The position numbers were made by a program, and so were the translations under genes. A stretch of 64,000 nucleotides of DNA, taken from the NCBI RefSeq assembly GCF_015350975.1, contig NZ_JADKRX010000006.1, positions 1-64,000 of the forward strand, given 5' to 3'. Below the pieces are notes generated by a model. It was not told the origin of the DNA, ran no database searches, and worked only from the letters and a program-made list of their open reading frames with translations. Numbering within the stretch: position 1 is the first letter of the stretch; each line of letters opens with the position of its first letter. Origin of the DNA: Curtobacterium sp. VKM Ac-1395. GTDB taxonomy: Bacteria; Actinomycetota; Actinomycetes; Actinomycetales; Microbacteriaceae. Shown here piece by piece: positions 48,222 through 57,380 of this stretch.

Positions 48222-48262
48222 GGAGGCCCGGTGCCGGTCCATGGGACCGGCTCCGGGCCTCC
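48222..48262. terminator. Dispersed terminator-like inverted repeat, variant copy 4
   Basis: 19-nt arms (GGAGGCCCGGTGCCGGTCC and its near complement, one mismatch) around ATG. The outer half matches copies 1-3, while the centre is replaced. It lies 147 nt after the acyl-CoA ligase stop. Before it, at 48118-48161, GGAACGAC and GTCGTTCC form a looser stem. Confidence 0.65.
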
Positions 48263-48270
48263 GTCACAGT

Positions 48271-48318
48271 GCGGTGGTGCAGTCCTGCGGTGGTGCAGTC
48301 GTGCGGTGGTGCCGTCGT
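48271..48318. repeat. 16-bp tandem repeat, three copies
   Basis: Units of the form GCGGTGGTGCAGTCCT begin at 48271, 48287 and 48303 with one to two changes each. They lie in the ~665-bp gap between the acyl-CoA ligase and the secreted-protein gene, directly after the terminator-like repeat. Confidence 0.8.
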
Positions 48319-48419
48319 GCTGGGTCGTTCTCTGTCGTGTCGGGCGCCTGATGACCGGTCGGGTGCGGTCTGCCGAGCGACGTCACCGTCGACGTCGATC
48401 GCCTGCCGCTCCCCATCCG

Positions 48420-48551
48420 TCAGACGGAGGCGGGTTCCTGACCCTGTTCGGGCTCGAGGACGGCCGTCGCGGCCGTCGTCGCCGGGACAGGCTCTGGGCG
48501 TCGGTTGGTGCGGGTGCGGTGCGAGCTGAGCTCGTCGGTGTGGAGTGTCAT
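48420..48551 (-). CDS. Possible 43-aa small protein, unrecognised
   Basis: An ATG-started frame of 43 codons begins MTLHTDELSSHRTRTNRRPE and ends EQGQEPASV. The composition is Thr/Pro/Glu/Arg-rich without a membrane segment. Most codons end in G or C (roughly 80 %), as in the real genes here, which is the main support. The SD is weak (AGGA about 8 nt upstream). It sits alone in the ~665-bp gap between 48076 and 48741, where I see no other gene. It could be spurious, since GC-rich DNA yields many such frames. Confidence 0.3.
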   Translation of the reverse strand: MTLHTDELSSHRTRTNRRPEPVPATTAATAVLEPEQGQEPASV

Positions 48552-48741
48552 CGTGCGTCCTGGAGGTGGGAAACCATGTCGGCGGGAGGACCGACCGGGA
48601 CACGGTACCGCTTCGTCGGGACATGACGACAATCCCGCGTTGGGGTGTCACCCGTCAGGGCGTCAGATGTCCCTCGCGGACGGCTGGTATCCCTCGGAGG
48701 GACACGTCAGCCGCCCGCGCGGGCATCGACTCGGGCGTGGG

Positions 48742-50253
48742 TCAGCGCCGCATCGTGATCGTCGAGCTGGCCAGCCCGACGGCACTGGCGACACCCGGGT
48801 GGGTGATCGTCACCTTCACGCGGTACTTCGACGCCGGCAGCTTCGCGATGGAGAACGGCACGGAGTTCGTCCCCTGCTTCACAGCGATCTTGTCGGCGAT
48901 CGGCCGCCACGTGTTGGAGTCGTCCCCGGCGACGAACACCGTCGCCGTGGCGCCCGGGACCCAGGCGGCGTCGTGGAACTGGATCGTCGTCGAGCCGACG
49001 GCGGTCGGGTCGGCCCGGAGGTGCAGGGACCGCAGGTGCCAGGTCAGAGCGCCCGGGTCCTCGTTCGGGTCGAAGCGCAGCGCGGACACCGTCCGCCCGG
49101 ACCAGCCGAGCTTCGGGTCGAGGGCGTCCTCGTCGAGGTCGTTCTGCGCGTTGAGGTCGATCCGGATCTCCCGCGCGTTGCCGTGCGAGTAGGTCAGGAC
49201 GTCGTTGCCGATCTGCGGGACGGTCGACGACGGGTCCCACCAGATGAGCCGCGCCATCTTGCCGCCCCCGGCGGTCGACTTCAGCGAGTAGGAGCCGTCG
49301 TACGTGTACTCGATCGAGAGGTTGTGGTAGGTGCTGGCCGAGAACCGCGAGACCGGGAGCGAGAGCTGCGAGTCGCCGGGGTACATGCCCGAGTTGCGCG
49401 CCGTCATCCCGGCGTTGTTGTACCCGAGGATCGTCGCGTACTTGATGCCGATGCCCTGCGCGGCTTCCGGGCTGGTGAACACCCACGGCTTGCCACGCTG
49501 TCGGGTCGCGAGGTCGACGCCCTGCGACGGGTTCGGCGAGTCCACGACCGGACGAGGCCGCGGGGCGACGGTGATGCCGCCGTAGGTCCCCGGCGGGTAG
49601 GCCGCACGCGAGCCACCGGCTCCGTGCAGGCGGACCCAGTCGATGCTCGCCGTCCCGGTCTTGCCGGCCGGCAGGACCACGGGGTCGACGCGGAGCGCGA
49701 CGATGGTCCCGCTGAAGGGCCGCTTCCCCTGGAGCTCGGAGCTCTTCGACAGCGCCAGGTCGTACACGTGGCTGCCAGCGGTCACCGGGAAGGTGATGCC
49801 GCCACCGCAGGCCGAGGTCTTCTCACGGCAGGTCCACCAGTACACGGCGCCGATCTGCCGCGTGAAGGGCTGGTCCATGCTGAACGACAGGCTCGTGTAC
49901 TTCGAGGCGTTGATCGGCTTCGTGGCGCCGTCGCGCCCGTACGGCAGGCTGCCGCTGACGGTCTGCACGAGTGACACCTGGTCACCGGAGCGCAGGGCGA
50001 CCTTGAGCTTGCCGGCGCTCACCGACGTGGGCGTGCCGACCTCGTCGGTGTTCTGGTCCTCGGCGTTGGAGTAGTCCCACGGGTCGCCGTAGACCTCGGA
50101 CGCGAAGTCCGGGGCCTCGACCTGCTGCGACGTGGCTGCCTCTGCTGGCCGTGCGTCCGGCACCACGCTGATCGTGGTGCCGACGAGCGCGACGAACGCC
50201 GCCGCGACCGCGATGGAGGTGGCGCGTCGGCGCGCCACGTGAGTCTTCTGCAT
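48742..50253 (-). CDS. Secreted multidomain protein of unknown function
   Basis: This 503-aa protein is not recognised as a known family. It begins with a signal peptide (basic start, hydrophobic core AVAAAFVALVGTTISVV, cleavage near AEA). Two beta-rich regions of similar build follow. About residues 40-185 contain INASKYTSLSFSMDQPF and WWTCREKTSACGGG; about 245-410 contain FSASTYHNLSIEYTYDG and MARLIWWDPS. Both resemble carbohydrate-binding beta-sandwich patterns. The last ~90 residues look like an immunoglobulin-like or filamin-type domain (DAAWVPGATATVFVAGDD, SKYRVKVTITHPG). The ATG at 50253 has GGGGA 7 nt upstream. Flanking repeats and gaps suggest accessory DNA. A role at the cell surface or with glycans is a guess. 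Confidence 0.75.
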   Translation of the reverse strand: MQKTHVARRRATSIAVAAAFVALVGTTISVVPDARPAEAATSQQVEAPDFASEVYGDPWDYSNAEDQNTDEVGTPTSVSAGKLKVALRSGDQVSLVQTVSGSLPYGRDGATKPINASKYTSLSFSMDQPFTRQIGAVYWWTCREKTSACGGGITFPVTAGSHVYDLALSKSSELQGKRPFSGTIVALRVDPVVLPAGKTGTASIDWVRLHGAGGSRAAYPPGTYGGITVAPRPRPVVDSPNPSQGVDLATRQRGKPWVFTSPEAAQGIGIKYATILGYNNAGMTARNSGMYPGDSQLSLPVSRFSASTYHNLSIEYTYDGSYSLKSTAGGGKMARLIWWDPSSTVPQIGNDVLTYSHGNAREIRIDLNAQNDLDEDALDPKLGWSGRTVSALRFDPNEDPGALTWHLRSLHLRADPTAVGSTTIQFHDAAWVPGATATVFVAGDDSNTWRPIADKIAVKQGTNSVPFSIAKLPASKYRVKVTITHPGVASAVGLASSTITMRR

Positions 50254-50368
50254 GCTGTGTCCCCTGCCCCTGGTCCGCCCGGAAGTGACCCGGACGCGGC
50301 AACCGTACACAGCGCCGCCGACATCGGCAGGCCCGCGTCCGGGGGCTGCCGACGGGAGCGACGGGTTG

Positions 50369-50863
50369 CTAGTGGAACCAGTCCTGCGCGCGGACGTCGC
50401 GGAGGGCCTGGCGGCGGGTCTCCGGCTCGAGGGTCATCACGTACACGGTGCCGTCGAGGTGGTCGGTCTCGTGCTGGAGCGCCTCGGCCATCAGCCCGGT
50501 GCCCTCGACCTCGACCGGGTCGCCGTCGACGTCGACCCCGCGCACCTTGGCATAGGGGTACCGCTTCGTCGGGTAGGCGAGCCCGGGGACGGACAGGCAC
50601 CCCTCGTCCATGAACTCGGGTTCTCCCGAGACCTCGACGAGCTCCGGGTTGAGGACGTAGCCGACCTCGCCGTCGACGTTGTAGGAGAACGCGCGCAGAC
50701 CGACGCCGATCTGGGGCGCCGCCACGCCAGCGCGGCCGGGCTCCTTGACGGTGTCGATGAGGTCCTGCACGAGCTCGCGGACACCGTCGGCGCCGATGCG
50801 CACCGGGTCCGAGGGCGAACGGAGGACGGGGTCGCCGAACAGGCGGATGGGTCGGACGGTCAC
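50369..50863 (-). CDS. def: Peptide deformylase
   Basis: This 164-aa Fe2+ hydrolase removes the formyl group from new proteins. All three motifs are present: [10 protein letters not shown] (usual GLAAPQIG), EGCLSVPGL with the metal-ligand Cys, and QHETDHLDG with two His ligands and the catalytic Glu. It lies 1 nt after the pyruvate carboxylase stop, with a GTG start, so it is translated with pyc. This pairing is unusual; def more often sits with fmt. Confidence 0.94.
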   Translation of the reverse strand: MTVRPIRLFGDPVLRSPSDPVRIGADGVRELVQDLIDTVKEPGRAGVAAPQIGVGLRAFSYNVDGEVGYVLNPELVEVSGEPEFMDEGCLSVPGLAYPTKRYPYAKVRGVDVDGDPVEVEGTGLMAEALQHETDHLDGTVYVMTLEPETRRQALRDVRAQDWFH

Positions 50864-50864
50864 G

Positions 50865-53800
50865 TTACTGCAGCACCACCAGGAGGTCGCCGGCGTCCAC
50901 CTGCTGGGTCACCGGTATCGCGAGTCGGCCGACGGTGCCCGCCACGGGCGCCGTGATGGCCGCTTCCATCTTCATCGCCTCGATGCTCGCGACGGCCTGG
51001 CCGACCGTCACGACGTCACCGACGGCGACCTTGAGCGTCACGACGCCGGAGAACGGCGCCGCGACCTGGTGCGGGTCGGTCCGGTCCGCCTTCTCGGCGG
51101 CCTTCGTCTCGACCTGGACCGAACGGTCGCGGACGTACACCGGACGGAGCTGCCCGTTCAGCGTCGCCATGACCGTGCGGATCCCCCGCTCGTCGGCCTC
51201 GCCGATGGCCTCGAGCCCGACGTGCAGGTCCACGCCCCTGCCGAGCGACACGACGTGCTCCTCGCCGGGACGCAGCCCGTAGAGGTAGTCGACCGTGGAC
51301 ACGACGGAGAGGTCGCCGTACTCGTCGCGCACCTGCTGGAACTGCCGCGTGGGCTGCTCGAACAGCAGGCGGTTGAGGGCACTGCGGCGCTCGGGCCCGG
51401 GGGTGTCCAGGTGGACGCGCTCGTGCTCGGGCACCGGGGTGACCTCGAGCGAGACCGTCCGGCCGGCCAGCACCTTCGTGCGGAACGGCTCGGGCCACCC
51501 GCCCGGCAGCTCGCCGAGCTCCCCGGCCATGAAGCCGATGACGGAGTCCGGGATGTCGTACTTGTGCGGGTTCTGCTCGAAGTCCACCGGGTCGGCGTCC
51601 ACCGCGGCGAGCTGCAGCGCGAGGTCACCGACGACCTTCGAGGACGGCGTCACCTTGGTCGGGCGTCCGAGGATCCGGTTGGCCTCGGCGTACCAGTCCT
51701 CGACCTGCTCGAACCGGTCGCCCAGGCCGAGGGAGATGGCCTGCTGGCGGAGGTTCGAGAGCTGCCCGCCGGGGATCTCGTGCTTGTAGACGCGGCCGGT
51801 GGGCCCGGCGAGCCCGGACTCGAAGGGCGCGTACGCCCGCCGGACGGCTTCCCAGTACGGCTCGAGGTCCCCGACGGCGTCGAGCGAGATGCCCGTGTCG
51901 CGCTCGGTGTGCGCCAGGGCCGCGACGAGCGCCGACATGCTCGGCTGGCTCGTCGTGCCGGCCATCGGCGCTGCTGCGACGTCCACGGCGTCCGCACCGG
52001 CGCGGGCGGCGGCGAGGAGCGTCGCGAGCTGTCCGCCGGCGGTGTCGTGGGTGTGCACGTGGACGGGCTGGTCGAAGCGCTCGCGCAGCGCGCCGACGAG
52101 CTTCTCCGCCGCGCTCGCGCGGAGGAGCCCCGCCATGTCCTTGATGCCGATGACGTGCGCACCGGCCTCGACCATCTGCTCGGCGAGCCGCAGGTAGTAG
52201 TCGAGGGTGTAGAGGTCCTCCGCCGGGTCCAGCAGGTCGCCGGAGTAGCAGAGCGCTGCCTCGGCGACGGCCGTGTCGGTGGCGAGCACGGCCTCCAGGG
52301 CGGGTCGGAGGGCGCGCACGTCGTTCAGCGCGTCGAAGACCCGGAAGACGTCGACGCCGGTCGCGGCGGCCTCGGCGACGAACGCGTCGGTGACCTCGGT
52401 CGGGTACGGGGTGTAGCCGACCGTGTTGCGTCCGCGGAGCAGCATCTGGATCGGGATGTTCGGCATCGCCTCGCGCAGCGACGCCAGGCGCTCCCACGGG
52501 TCCTCGCCCAGGAACCGGAGCGCGACGTCGTAGGTCGCGCCGCCCCAGGCCTCGGCGCTCAGCAGCTGCGGCGTGAGCCGCGCGACGTACGGCGCGACCG
52601 CGACCAGGTCCTTGCTGCGGACACGCGTGGCGAGGAGGGACTGGTGCGCGTCGCGCATGGTGGTCTCGGTGACGGCCAGCTCGGTCTGCGCGCGGAGCGC
52701 CTTCGCCCACTCGGTCGGACCGAGGAGTCGCAGCCGATCGCGCTGCCCCTCGGGGACCGGCGCCGACAGGTCGACGCCCGTCGGGAGCTTCGTCGCGGGG
52801 TCCACCACGTGCGCGGCGGGCGAGCCGTTCGGCCGGTTCACGGTGACGTCCGCCAGCCAGTTCAGGACCTTCGTGCCGCGGTCCTTCGACACGTGGCCAC
52901 CGAGCAGCTGCGGACGCTCGCCGATGAACGCGGTGGAGACGTCGCCGCGGGCGAAGTCGGGGTCCTCGAGCACGGCCTGCAGGAACGGGATGTTCGTGCT
53001 GACGCCGCGGATGCGGAACTCCGCCAGGGCCCGACGCGCGCGGGCGACGGCGCTCGGGAAGTCCCGGCCACGGCACGTCATCTTCGCGAGCATCGAGTCG
53101 AAGTGCGGGCTGATCTGTGCGCCGGTGGCGACCGTGCCGCCGTCGAGGCGGACGCCGGCGCCGCCCGGGCTGCGGTACGTGGTGATGCGGCCCGTGTCGG
53201 GTCGGAAGCCCTGGGTCGGGTCCTCGGTCGTGATGCGGGTCTGCAGGGCGGCGCCGTGGACGACGACGGTGTCCTGGGACAGGCCGAGGTCGGCGAGGGT
53301 CTCCCCCGCCGCGATCCGCATCTGCGACTGCACGAGGTCGACGTCCGTGACCTCTTCGGTCACGGTGTGCTCGACCTGGATGCGGGGGTTCATCTCGATG
53401 AAGACGTGCTGGCCCGCGCGCTCGCCCACGGTGTCGAGCAGGAACTCGACGGTGCCGGCGTTCACGTAGCCGATGGACCGGGCGAAGGCCACGGCGTCGC
53501 GGTGCAGCGCGGCCGCCACCGCGGGGTCGAGGTTCGGCGCCGGCGCGATCTCGACGACCTTCTGGTTGCGGCGCTGCACGGAGCAGTCCCGCTCGAACAG
53601 GTGGATCGTGCCGGCGTCCGTGCCGGTGGCGTCCGCGAGGATCTGGACCTCGATGTGCCGGGGCCGGAGCACGGCCTGCTCGAGGAACATCGTGGGGTCG
53701 CCGAACGCGCTGTCGGCCTCGCGCATCGCCTCTTCGAGCGCCGGACGCAGCTCCTCCGGCGTCTCGACGCGCCGCATGCCTCGACCGCCACCACCGGCGA

Positions 53801-54278
53801 CGGCCTTGGCGAAGACCGGGAACCCGACGGCCGCGGCCTCGGCGACGAGCTCGTCGACGTCCCGGCTGGCCGGCGTGCTGGCGAGCACGGGGACGCCAGC
53901 CGCGATCGCGTGCTCCTTCGCCGTGACCTTGTTGCCCGCCATCTCGAGCACGTGCTGCCCGGGGCCGATGAACGTGATGCCGGCAGCTGCGGCAGCCGCG
54001 GCCAGGTCGGGGTTCTCGCTGAGGAAGCCGTACCCGGGGTAGATCGCGTCGGCGCCGGACTCGCGGGCGACCCGCACGATCTCGGCGACGTCGAGGTAGG
54101 CCCGGACCGGGTGGCCCCGCTCCCCGATGAGGTAGGCCTCGTCGGCCTTGAGGCGGTGCAACGAGTTGCGGTCCTCGTACGGGTAGACAGCGACTGTGCG
54201 GGCACCGAGTTCGTACGCCGCGCGGAAGGCACGGATCGCGATCTCGCCACGGTTGGCGACCAGGATCTTGCGGAACAC
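50865..54278 (-). CDS. pyc: Pyruvate carboxylase
   Basis: This 1137-aa biotin enzyme carboxylates pyruvate to oxaloacetate, the main anaplerotic reaction. Domains run in the standard order: biotin carboxylase (residues 1-~455, [24 protein letters not shown]), carboxyltransferase (~530-830, with [14 protein letters not shown] and [10 protein letters not shown]), the allosteric/PC-tetramerisation part, and the biotinyl domain with EAMKMEAAI near the C terminus (biotin on its Lys). The GTG start has AAAGGG 6 nt upstream. It is divergent from parA across 60 bp. Confidence 0.97.
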   Translation of the reverse strand: MFRKILVANRGEIAIRAFRAAYELGARTVAVYPYEDRNSLHRLKADEAYLIGERGHPVRAYLDVAEIVRVARESGADAIYPGYGFLSENPDLAAAAAAAGITFIGPGQHVLEMAGNKVTAKEHAIAAGVPVLASTPASRDVDELVAEAAAVGFPVFAKAVAGGGGRGMRRVETPEELRPALEEAMREADSAFGDPTMFLEQAVLRPRHIEVQILADATGTDAGTIHLFERDCSVQRRNQKVVEIAPAPNLDPAVAAALHRDAVAFARSIGYVNAGTVEFLLDTVGERAGQHVFIEMNPRIQVEHTVTEEVTDVDLVQSQMRIAAGETLADLGLSQDTVVVHGAALQTRITTEDPTQGFRPDTGRITTYRSPGGAGVRLDGGTVATGAQISPHFDSMLAKMTCRGRDFPSAVARARRALAEFRIRGVSTNIPFLQAVLEDPDFARGDVSTAFIGERPQLLGGHVSKDRGTKVLNWLADVTVNRPNGSPAAHVVDPATKLPTGVDLSAPVPEGQRDRLRLLGPTEWAKALRAQTELAVTETTMRDAHQSLLATRVRSKDLVAVAPYVARLTPQLLSAEAWGGATYDVALRFLGEDPWERLASLREAMPNIPIQMLLRGRNTVGYTPYPTEVTDAFVAEAAATGVDVFRVFDALNDVRALRPALEAVLATDTAVAEAALCYSGDLLDPAEDLYTLDYYLRLAEQMVEAGAHVIGIKDMAGLLRASAAEKLVGALRERFDQPVHVHTHDTAGGQLATLLAAARAGADAVDVAAAPMAGTTSQPSMSALVAALAHTERDTGISLDAVGDLEPYWEAVRRAYAPFESGLAGPTGRVYKHEIPGGQLSNLRQQAISLGLGDRFEQVEDWYAEANRILGRPTKVTPSSKVVGDLALQLAAVDADPVDFEQNPHKYDIPDSVIGFMAGELGELPGGWPEPFRTKVLAGRTVSLEVTPVPEHERVHLDTPGPERRSALNRLLFEQPTRQFQQVRDEYGDLSVVSTVDYLYGLRPGEEHVVSLGRGVDLHVGLEAIGEADERGIRTVMATLNGQLRPVYVRDRSVQVETKAAEKADRTDPHQVAAPFSGVVTLKVAVGDVVTVGQAVASIEAMKMEAAITAPVAGTVGRLAIPVTQQVDAGDLLVVLQ

Positions 54279-54324
54279 GCGGGCCCTTTCAGCACTGGGT
54301 CAGGTGCGACCACCCTACTGGCGG

Positions 54325-54330
54325 TAACGT
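54325..54330 (+). promoter_or_regulatory. -10 box of leaderless parA transcript
   Basis: TAACGT ends 8 nt before the GTG at 54339 with no SD. The 60-bp gap to pyc must hold both promoters. Confidence 0.5.
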
Positions 54331-54338
54331 TGCTCAAC

Positions 54339-55151
54339 GTGCATGTACTCAGCGTGAGCTCTCTCAAGGGCGGTGTCGGCAAGACGACGGTCACACTCGG
54401 TCTGACCTCCGCCGCGTTCGCCAAGGGTCTGCGAACGCTGGTGGTGGATCTCGACCCCCAGTCCGACGTCTCCACCGGCCTCGACATCAACATCGCCGGC
54501 CACCTCAACGTGGCCGACGTGCTCGAGAACCCGAAGGAGAAGATCGTCCGCCAGGCCATCGCGCCGTCCGGCTGGACGAAGGGCTCCCAGGGCAAGATCG
54601 ACGTCATGGTCGGCTCCCCCTCGGCCATCAACTTCGACGGGCCCCACCCGTCGATCCGCGACATCTGGAAGCTCGAGGAAGCGCTCGCCAACGTCGAGCA
54701 GGACTACGAGCTCGTCCTCATCGACTGCGCCCCCTCGCTCAACGCCCTGACCCGCACCGCATGGGCGGCGTCCGACCGCGTCACCGTCGTCACCGAGCCG
54801 GGCCTGTTCTCCGTTGCCGCTGCCGACCGAGCCCTCCGCGCGATCGAGGAGATCCGCCGCGGACTCTCCCCGCGCCTGCAGCCCCTCGGCATCATCGTGA
54901 ACCGCGCCCGGGTGCAGTCGCTCGAGCACCAGTTCCGCATCAAGGAGCTCCGCGACATGTTCGGGCCGCTCGTGCTCTCCCCGCAGCTGCCCGAGCGCAC
55001 CTCGCTGCAGCAGGCCCAGGGTGCCGCGAAGCCCCTGCACGTGTGGCCCGGCGAGTCCGCGCAGGAGATGGCCCGCAACTTCGACCAGCTGCTCGAGCGC
55101 ATCATGCGCACGGGCAAGATCGGCCCGTACGCCGACGGCAGCCCCGTCTGA
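54339..55151 (+). CDS. Orphan ParA-family ATPase
   Basis: This 270-aa Walker-type ATPase has the deviant Walker A LKGGVGKTT with the signature lysine at residue 10, the Walker A' VVDLDPQSDVSTGL and Walker B VLIDCAPSLNA. No ParB, no parS site and no replication genes are nearby, so it is unlikely to be the chromosomal partition ATPase. Orphan ParAs position proteins or division sites. The GTG was chosen because the fold starts there (VHVLSVSSLKGG); the long open frame upstream is the shadow of pyc. A strong terminator follows. Confidence 0.88.
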   Translation: MHVLSVSSLKGGVGKTTVTLGLTSAAFAKGLRTLVVDLDPQSDVSTGLDINIAGHLNVADVLENPKEKIVRQAIAPSGWTKGSQGKIDVMVGSPSAINFDGPHPSIRDIWKLEEALANVEQDYELVLIDCAPSLNALTRTAWAASDRVTVVTEPGLFSVAAADRALRAIEEIRRGLSPRLQPLGIIVNRARVQSLEHQFRIKELRDMFGPLVLSPQLPERTSLQQAQGAAKPLHVWPGESAQEMARNFDQLLERIMRTGKIGPYADGSPV

Positions 55152-55171
55152 CGCTGGCACGCTCGCGCTGA

Positions 55172-55208
55172 GGACGCACCCCGGGTCGCCGACCCGGGGT
55201 GCGTCCTG
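55172..55208 (+). terminator. Strong hairpin terminator after parA
   Basis: An 18-nt inverted repeat (AGGACGCACCCCGGGTCG and complement) with an effectively 5-nt loop, 20 nt past the parA stop and followed by GTCGTG. Confidence 0.75.
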
Positions 55209-55218
55209 TCGTGGGACG

Positions 55219-55310
55219 TCCGTGTTCCGGGTCCGTGTCCGGGTCCGGGTCCGGGACGGTGTCCGTGCCCGTGCCCGTGCCCGTGTTCCGAGTTCCGAGT
55301 TCCATGTCCG
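55219..55310. repeat. Hexanucleotide-type repeat tract
   Basis: Runs of GTCCGG/GTCCGT, then GTGCCC repeated three times, then GAGTTCC repeats. The phrase GTCCGGGACGGTGTC occurs at both ends. The tract is open in several frames but codes only for Pro-Asp/Gly-Thr shadows. It starts the ~790-bp gene-free stretch between parA and the MerR gene (55152-55945). Confidence 0.75.
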
Positions 55311-55469
55311 GGACGGTGTCGAGCGGTCACGACTCCCCGCTCACGTCCGGCGAGCGGTCACGAAGCGTCGGCTCAAGGCCGCCGCGCCGACGGTTCCCGG
55401 CCACTCGGCACCGTACACGCGGGGTGTCGTGACCGCTCGGCCCGGTGTCGGGGCGCGTCCGGCACCGCT

Positions 55470-55525
55470 GAGATCGCAGTTCGTGTCGGCTCGGCCCCGC
55501 CCGAGGCGACACGAAGAGCGATCTC
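55470..55525. repeat. 56-bp palindrome, copy 5
   Basis: Left arm GAGATCGCAGTTCGTGTCG; right arm CGACACGAAGAGCGATCTC pairs except at two positions. Same 18-nt centre as in the first array. Confidence 0.8.
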
Positions 55526-55849
55526 GGCGCCGCGGCCGTCACGTCACACGGCGGCAGCCGGGAGGCTCGTCACGCGTCAGCCGCGTCGGGTCGGCCCGGT
55601 GGACGCGCGGCCGAGCGGTCACGACTCTCCGCTCACGTCCCGCGAGCGGTCACGACGTGTCGGCTTGAGGCCGCCGCGTCGACGGTTCCCGGCCGCTCGG
55701 CGACGCGCACGCGGGGTGTCGTGACCGCTCGGCCCGTCGTCGGAGGCGCGTCCGGCACCGCCGCGTCGACGGTTCCCGGCCGCTCGGCGACGCGCATGCG
55801 GGGTGTCGTGACCGCTCGGCCCAACGTCAGGGGCACGTCCGGCACCGCT

Positions 55850-55905
55850 GAGATCGCGGTTCGTGTCGGCTCGGCGCCACCCGAGGCGACACGAACTGCG
55901 ATTTC
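55850..55905. repeat. 56-bp palindrome, copy 6
   Basis: Left arm GAGATCGCGGTTCGTGTCG; right arm CGACACGAACTGCGATTTC. It differs from array 1 at arm positions 10-11, and the partner bases change to match. Confidence 0.83.
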
Positions 55906-55945
55906 ACGATGAGGTCGCGCCGCGACGCAGCCGCAGCCCGCGGGG

Positions 55946-56506
55946 TCAGGACGCGCGGGAGGCGCGGCGCGCAGCGAGTTCGTCGGAGGGGTCGGCCGCG
56001 GGCGTCGCGTCGAGCTCGACGAGGGAGCTCTCCACCTCGCGCAGGACCTTGCCGACCGCGATGCCGAAGACGCCCTGCCCACGGGACACCAGGTCGATGA
56101 CCTCGTCGTCGGACGTGCACAGGTACACGGAGGCGCCGTCGGACATCAGCGTCGTCTGGGCGAGGTCGGAGACGCCGGACTCGCGGAGCTGGTTGACGGC
56201 GGTGCGGATCTGCTGGAGCGAGATCCCGGTGTCGAGCAGACGCTTCACGAGCTTGAGCACGAGGATGTCGCGGAAGCCGTAGAGGCGCTGCGACCCGGAC
56301 CCGGCCGCACCGCGGATGGTGGGCTGCACGAGTTCGGTGCGGGCCCAGTAGTCGAGCTGGCGGTAGCTGATGCCGGCGGCCTTCGCGGCGACCGTGCCGC
56401 GGTAGCCGTTCTGTTCGTCGTGCTCGGGGAGTCCGTCGGTGAACAGCAGCCCGAGGTCGTACCGCGTCGTGTCCGACGGGGTACCGGGGGTGTCGTTCCC
56501 ACTCAT
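55946..56506 (-). CDS. MerR-family regulator (Rv1830-like)
   Basis: This 186-aa protein has a central MerR winged-helix domain (YRGTVAAKAAGISYRQLDYW, ELVQPTIRG, SQRLYGFRDILVLKLVKRL) after ~30 N-terminal residues. A C-terminal helical region follows, with no metal-ligand cysteine pattern. The ATG at 56506 has GGAAGG 9 nt upstream. In mycobacteria Rv1830 lies close to garA and the FtsR homologue Rv1828, and the order here is similar. What it senses is unknown. Confidence 0.82.
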   Translation of the reverse strand: MSGNDTPGTPSDTTRYDLGLLFTDGLPEHDEQNGYRGTVAAKAAGISYRQLDYWARTELVQPTIRGAAGSGSQRLYGFRDILVLKLVKRLLDTGISLQQIRTAVNQLRESGVSDLAQTTLMSDGASVYLCTSDDEVIDLVSRGQGVFGIAVGKVLREVESSLVELDATPAADPSDELAARRASRAS

Positions 56507-56675
56507 TGGACTGCCTTCCACGACGATCGAGCCCTCACCCGAAGGTTCAACGACGGGTTGAGAGTTGTTCCGAGGTCCACGGTAGCGACTCCGACCGGTT
56601 CGACGCGGGACATCCGACTCGGCGCGTCCGGCGTGTCGAGGATACGCCCGCGCACCGACGCTCCACCAGCGCCCC

Positions 56676-57380
56676 TCACGCGTCCATCCGACCGATCGCC
56701 GCGCGGATGAGGTTCGAGCGGATGACCTCGAGGTGCCCCGCGATCTCCCGCGCGAGCTCGGAGGCCTTCGCCCTGGACGTGGCGTCACCACGACGGGAGA
56801 CGGGCATCAGCGCGGACTCGATGAGCCCGACCTCGCGCTCCGCGGTGCTGCGGAAGGTCCGGAGGTGTCGGGGCTCGATGCCGGTGCGCTGCAGCTCGAC
56901 GAGGGCCTTGAGGACGACGACCGAGTCCTCGCCGAAGGTGTCCGACGCGGGCAGGAGCGAGGCGGACACGGCGTCGGCGACGAGCATCGGGGACGCCTGT
57001 GCCGCCCGGACGAGGTCGTCGCGCGTGTAGCGCTTCTCGCGGCCGAGGATGGAGGGCCTGGGGCCGTCGCCACCCCCGGGGAGCGCCGGCTGCCGACCGG
57101 CGTCGAGGTCGGCGAGGTACTCCTTGATGACCTTCAGCGGCAGGTAGTGGTCACGCTGCAGGCCGAGCACCACGCGGAGCCGGTCGACGTCGGCGGGCGA
57201 GAACTTCCGGTACCCGCTGGCGGTGCGGACCGGCGTGACGAGCTCGCGTTCCTCGAGGAAGCGGAGCTTGGAGCTCGACAGGTCGGGGAACTCCGGCTTG
57301 AGCCGGGCGAGGACCTGTCCGATCGTCAACAGGTCCGCGGCCGGCGAACCCGACCGCACTGCGGCCGAGCGCGCGGCCAC
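56676..57380 (-). CDS. ftsR: MerR-type regulator FtsR (Rv1828-like)
   Basis: This 234-aa protein has an N-terminal MerR-like winged helix with the FtsR hallmark LLTIGQVLARLKPEFPDLSSSKLRFLEER (given here as TIGQVLARLKPEFPDLSSSK) and TASGYRKFSPADVDRLRVVL. A C-terminal dimerisation part follows. In Corynebacterium FtsR activates ftsZ, and ftsZ is in this window, so the same link is plausible. The GTG start overlaps the odhI stop by one base (TAGTG). Confidence 0.87.
   Translation of the reverse strand: MAARSAAVRSGSPAADLLTIGQVLARLKPEFPDLSSSKLRFLEERELVTPVRTASGYRKFSPADVDRLRVVLGLQRDHYLPLKVIKEYLADLDAGRQPALPGGGDGPRPSILGREKRYTRDDLVRAAQASPMLVADAVSASLLPASDTFGEDSVVVLKALVELQRTGIEPRHLRTFRSTAEREVGLIESALMPVSRRGDATSRAKASELAREIAGHLEVIRSNLIRAAIGRMDA

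Larger units (their letters stand above)
55314..55910. repeat. Second non-coding repeat island, related to the 7.7-8.85 kb array
   Basis: This island mixes GAGCGGTCACGACTC/GAGCGGTCACGA boxes, an 86/87-bp block at 55379-55464, 55671-55757 and 55758-55844, and two 56-bp palindromes. It shares GCGGGGTGTCGTGACCGCTCG, with one change, and the palindrome with the first array, 47 kb away. I see no gene in it. Confidence 0.82.

Noticed and set aside
55172..55208. Chromosomal parS or replication origin next to parA
   Set aside because: No parS-like 16-bp palindrome, no ParB, DnaA boxes or gyr/dnaN genes nearby; the palindrome has terminator position and form.
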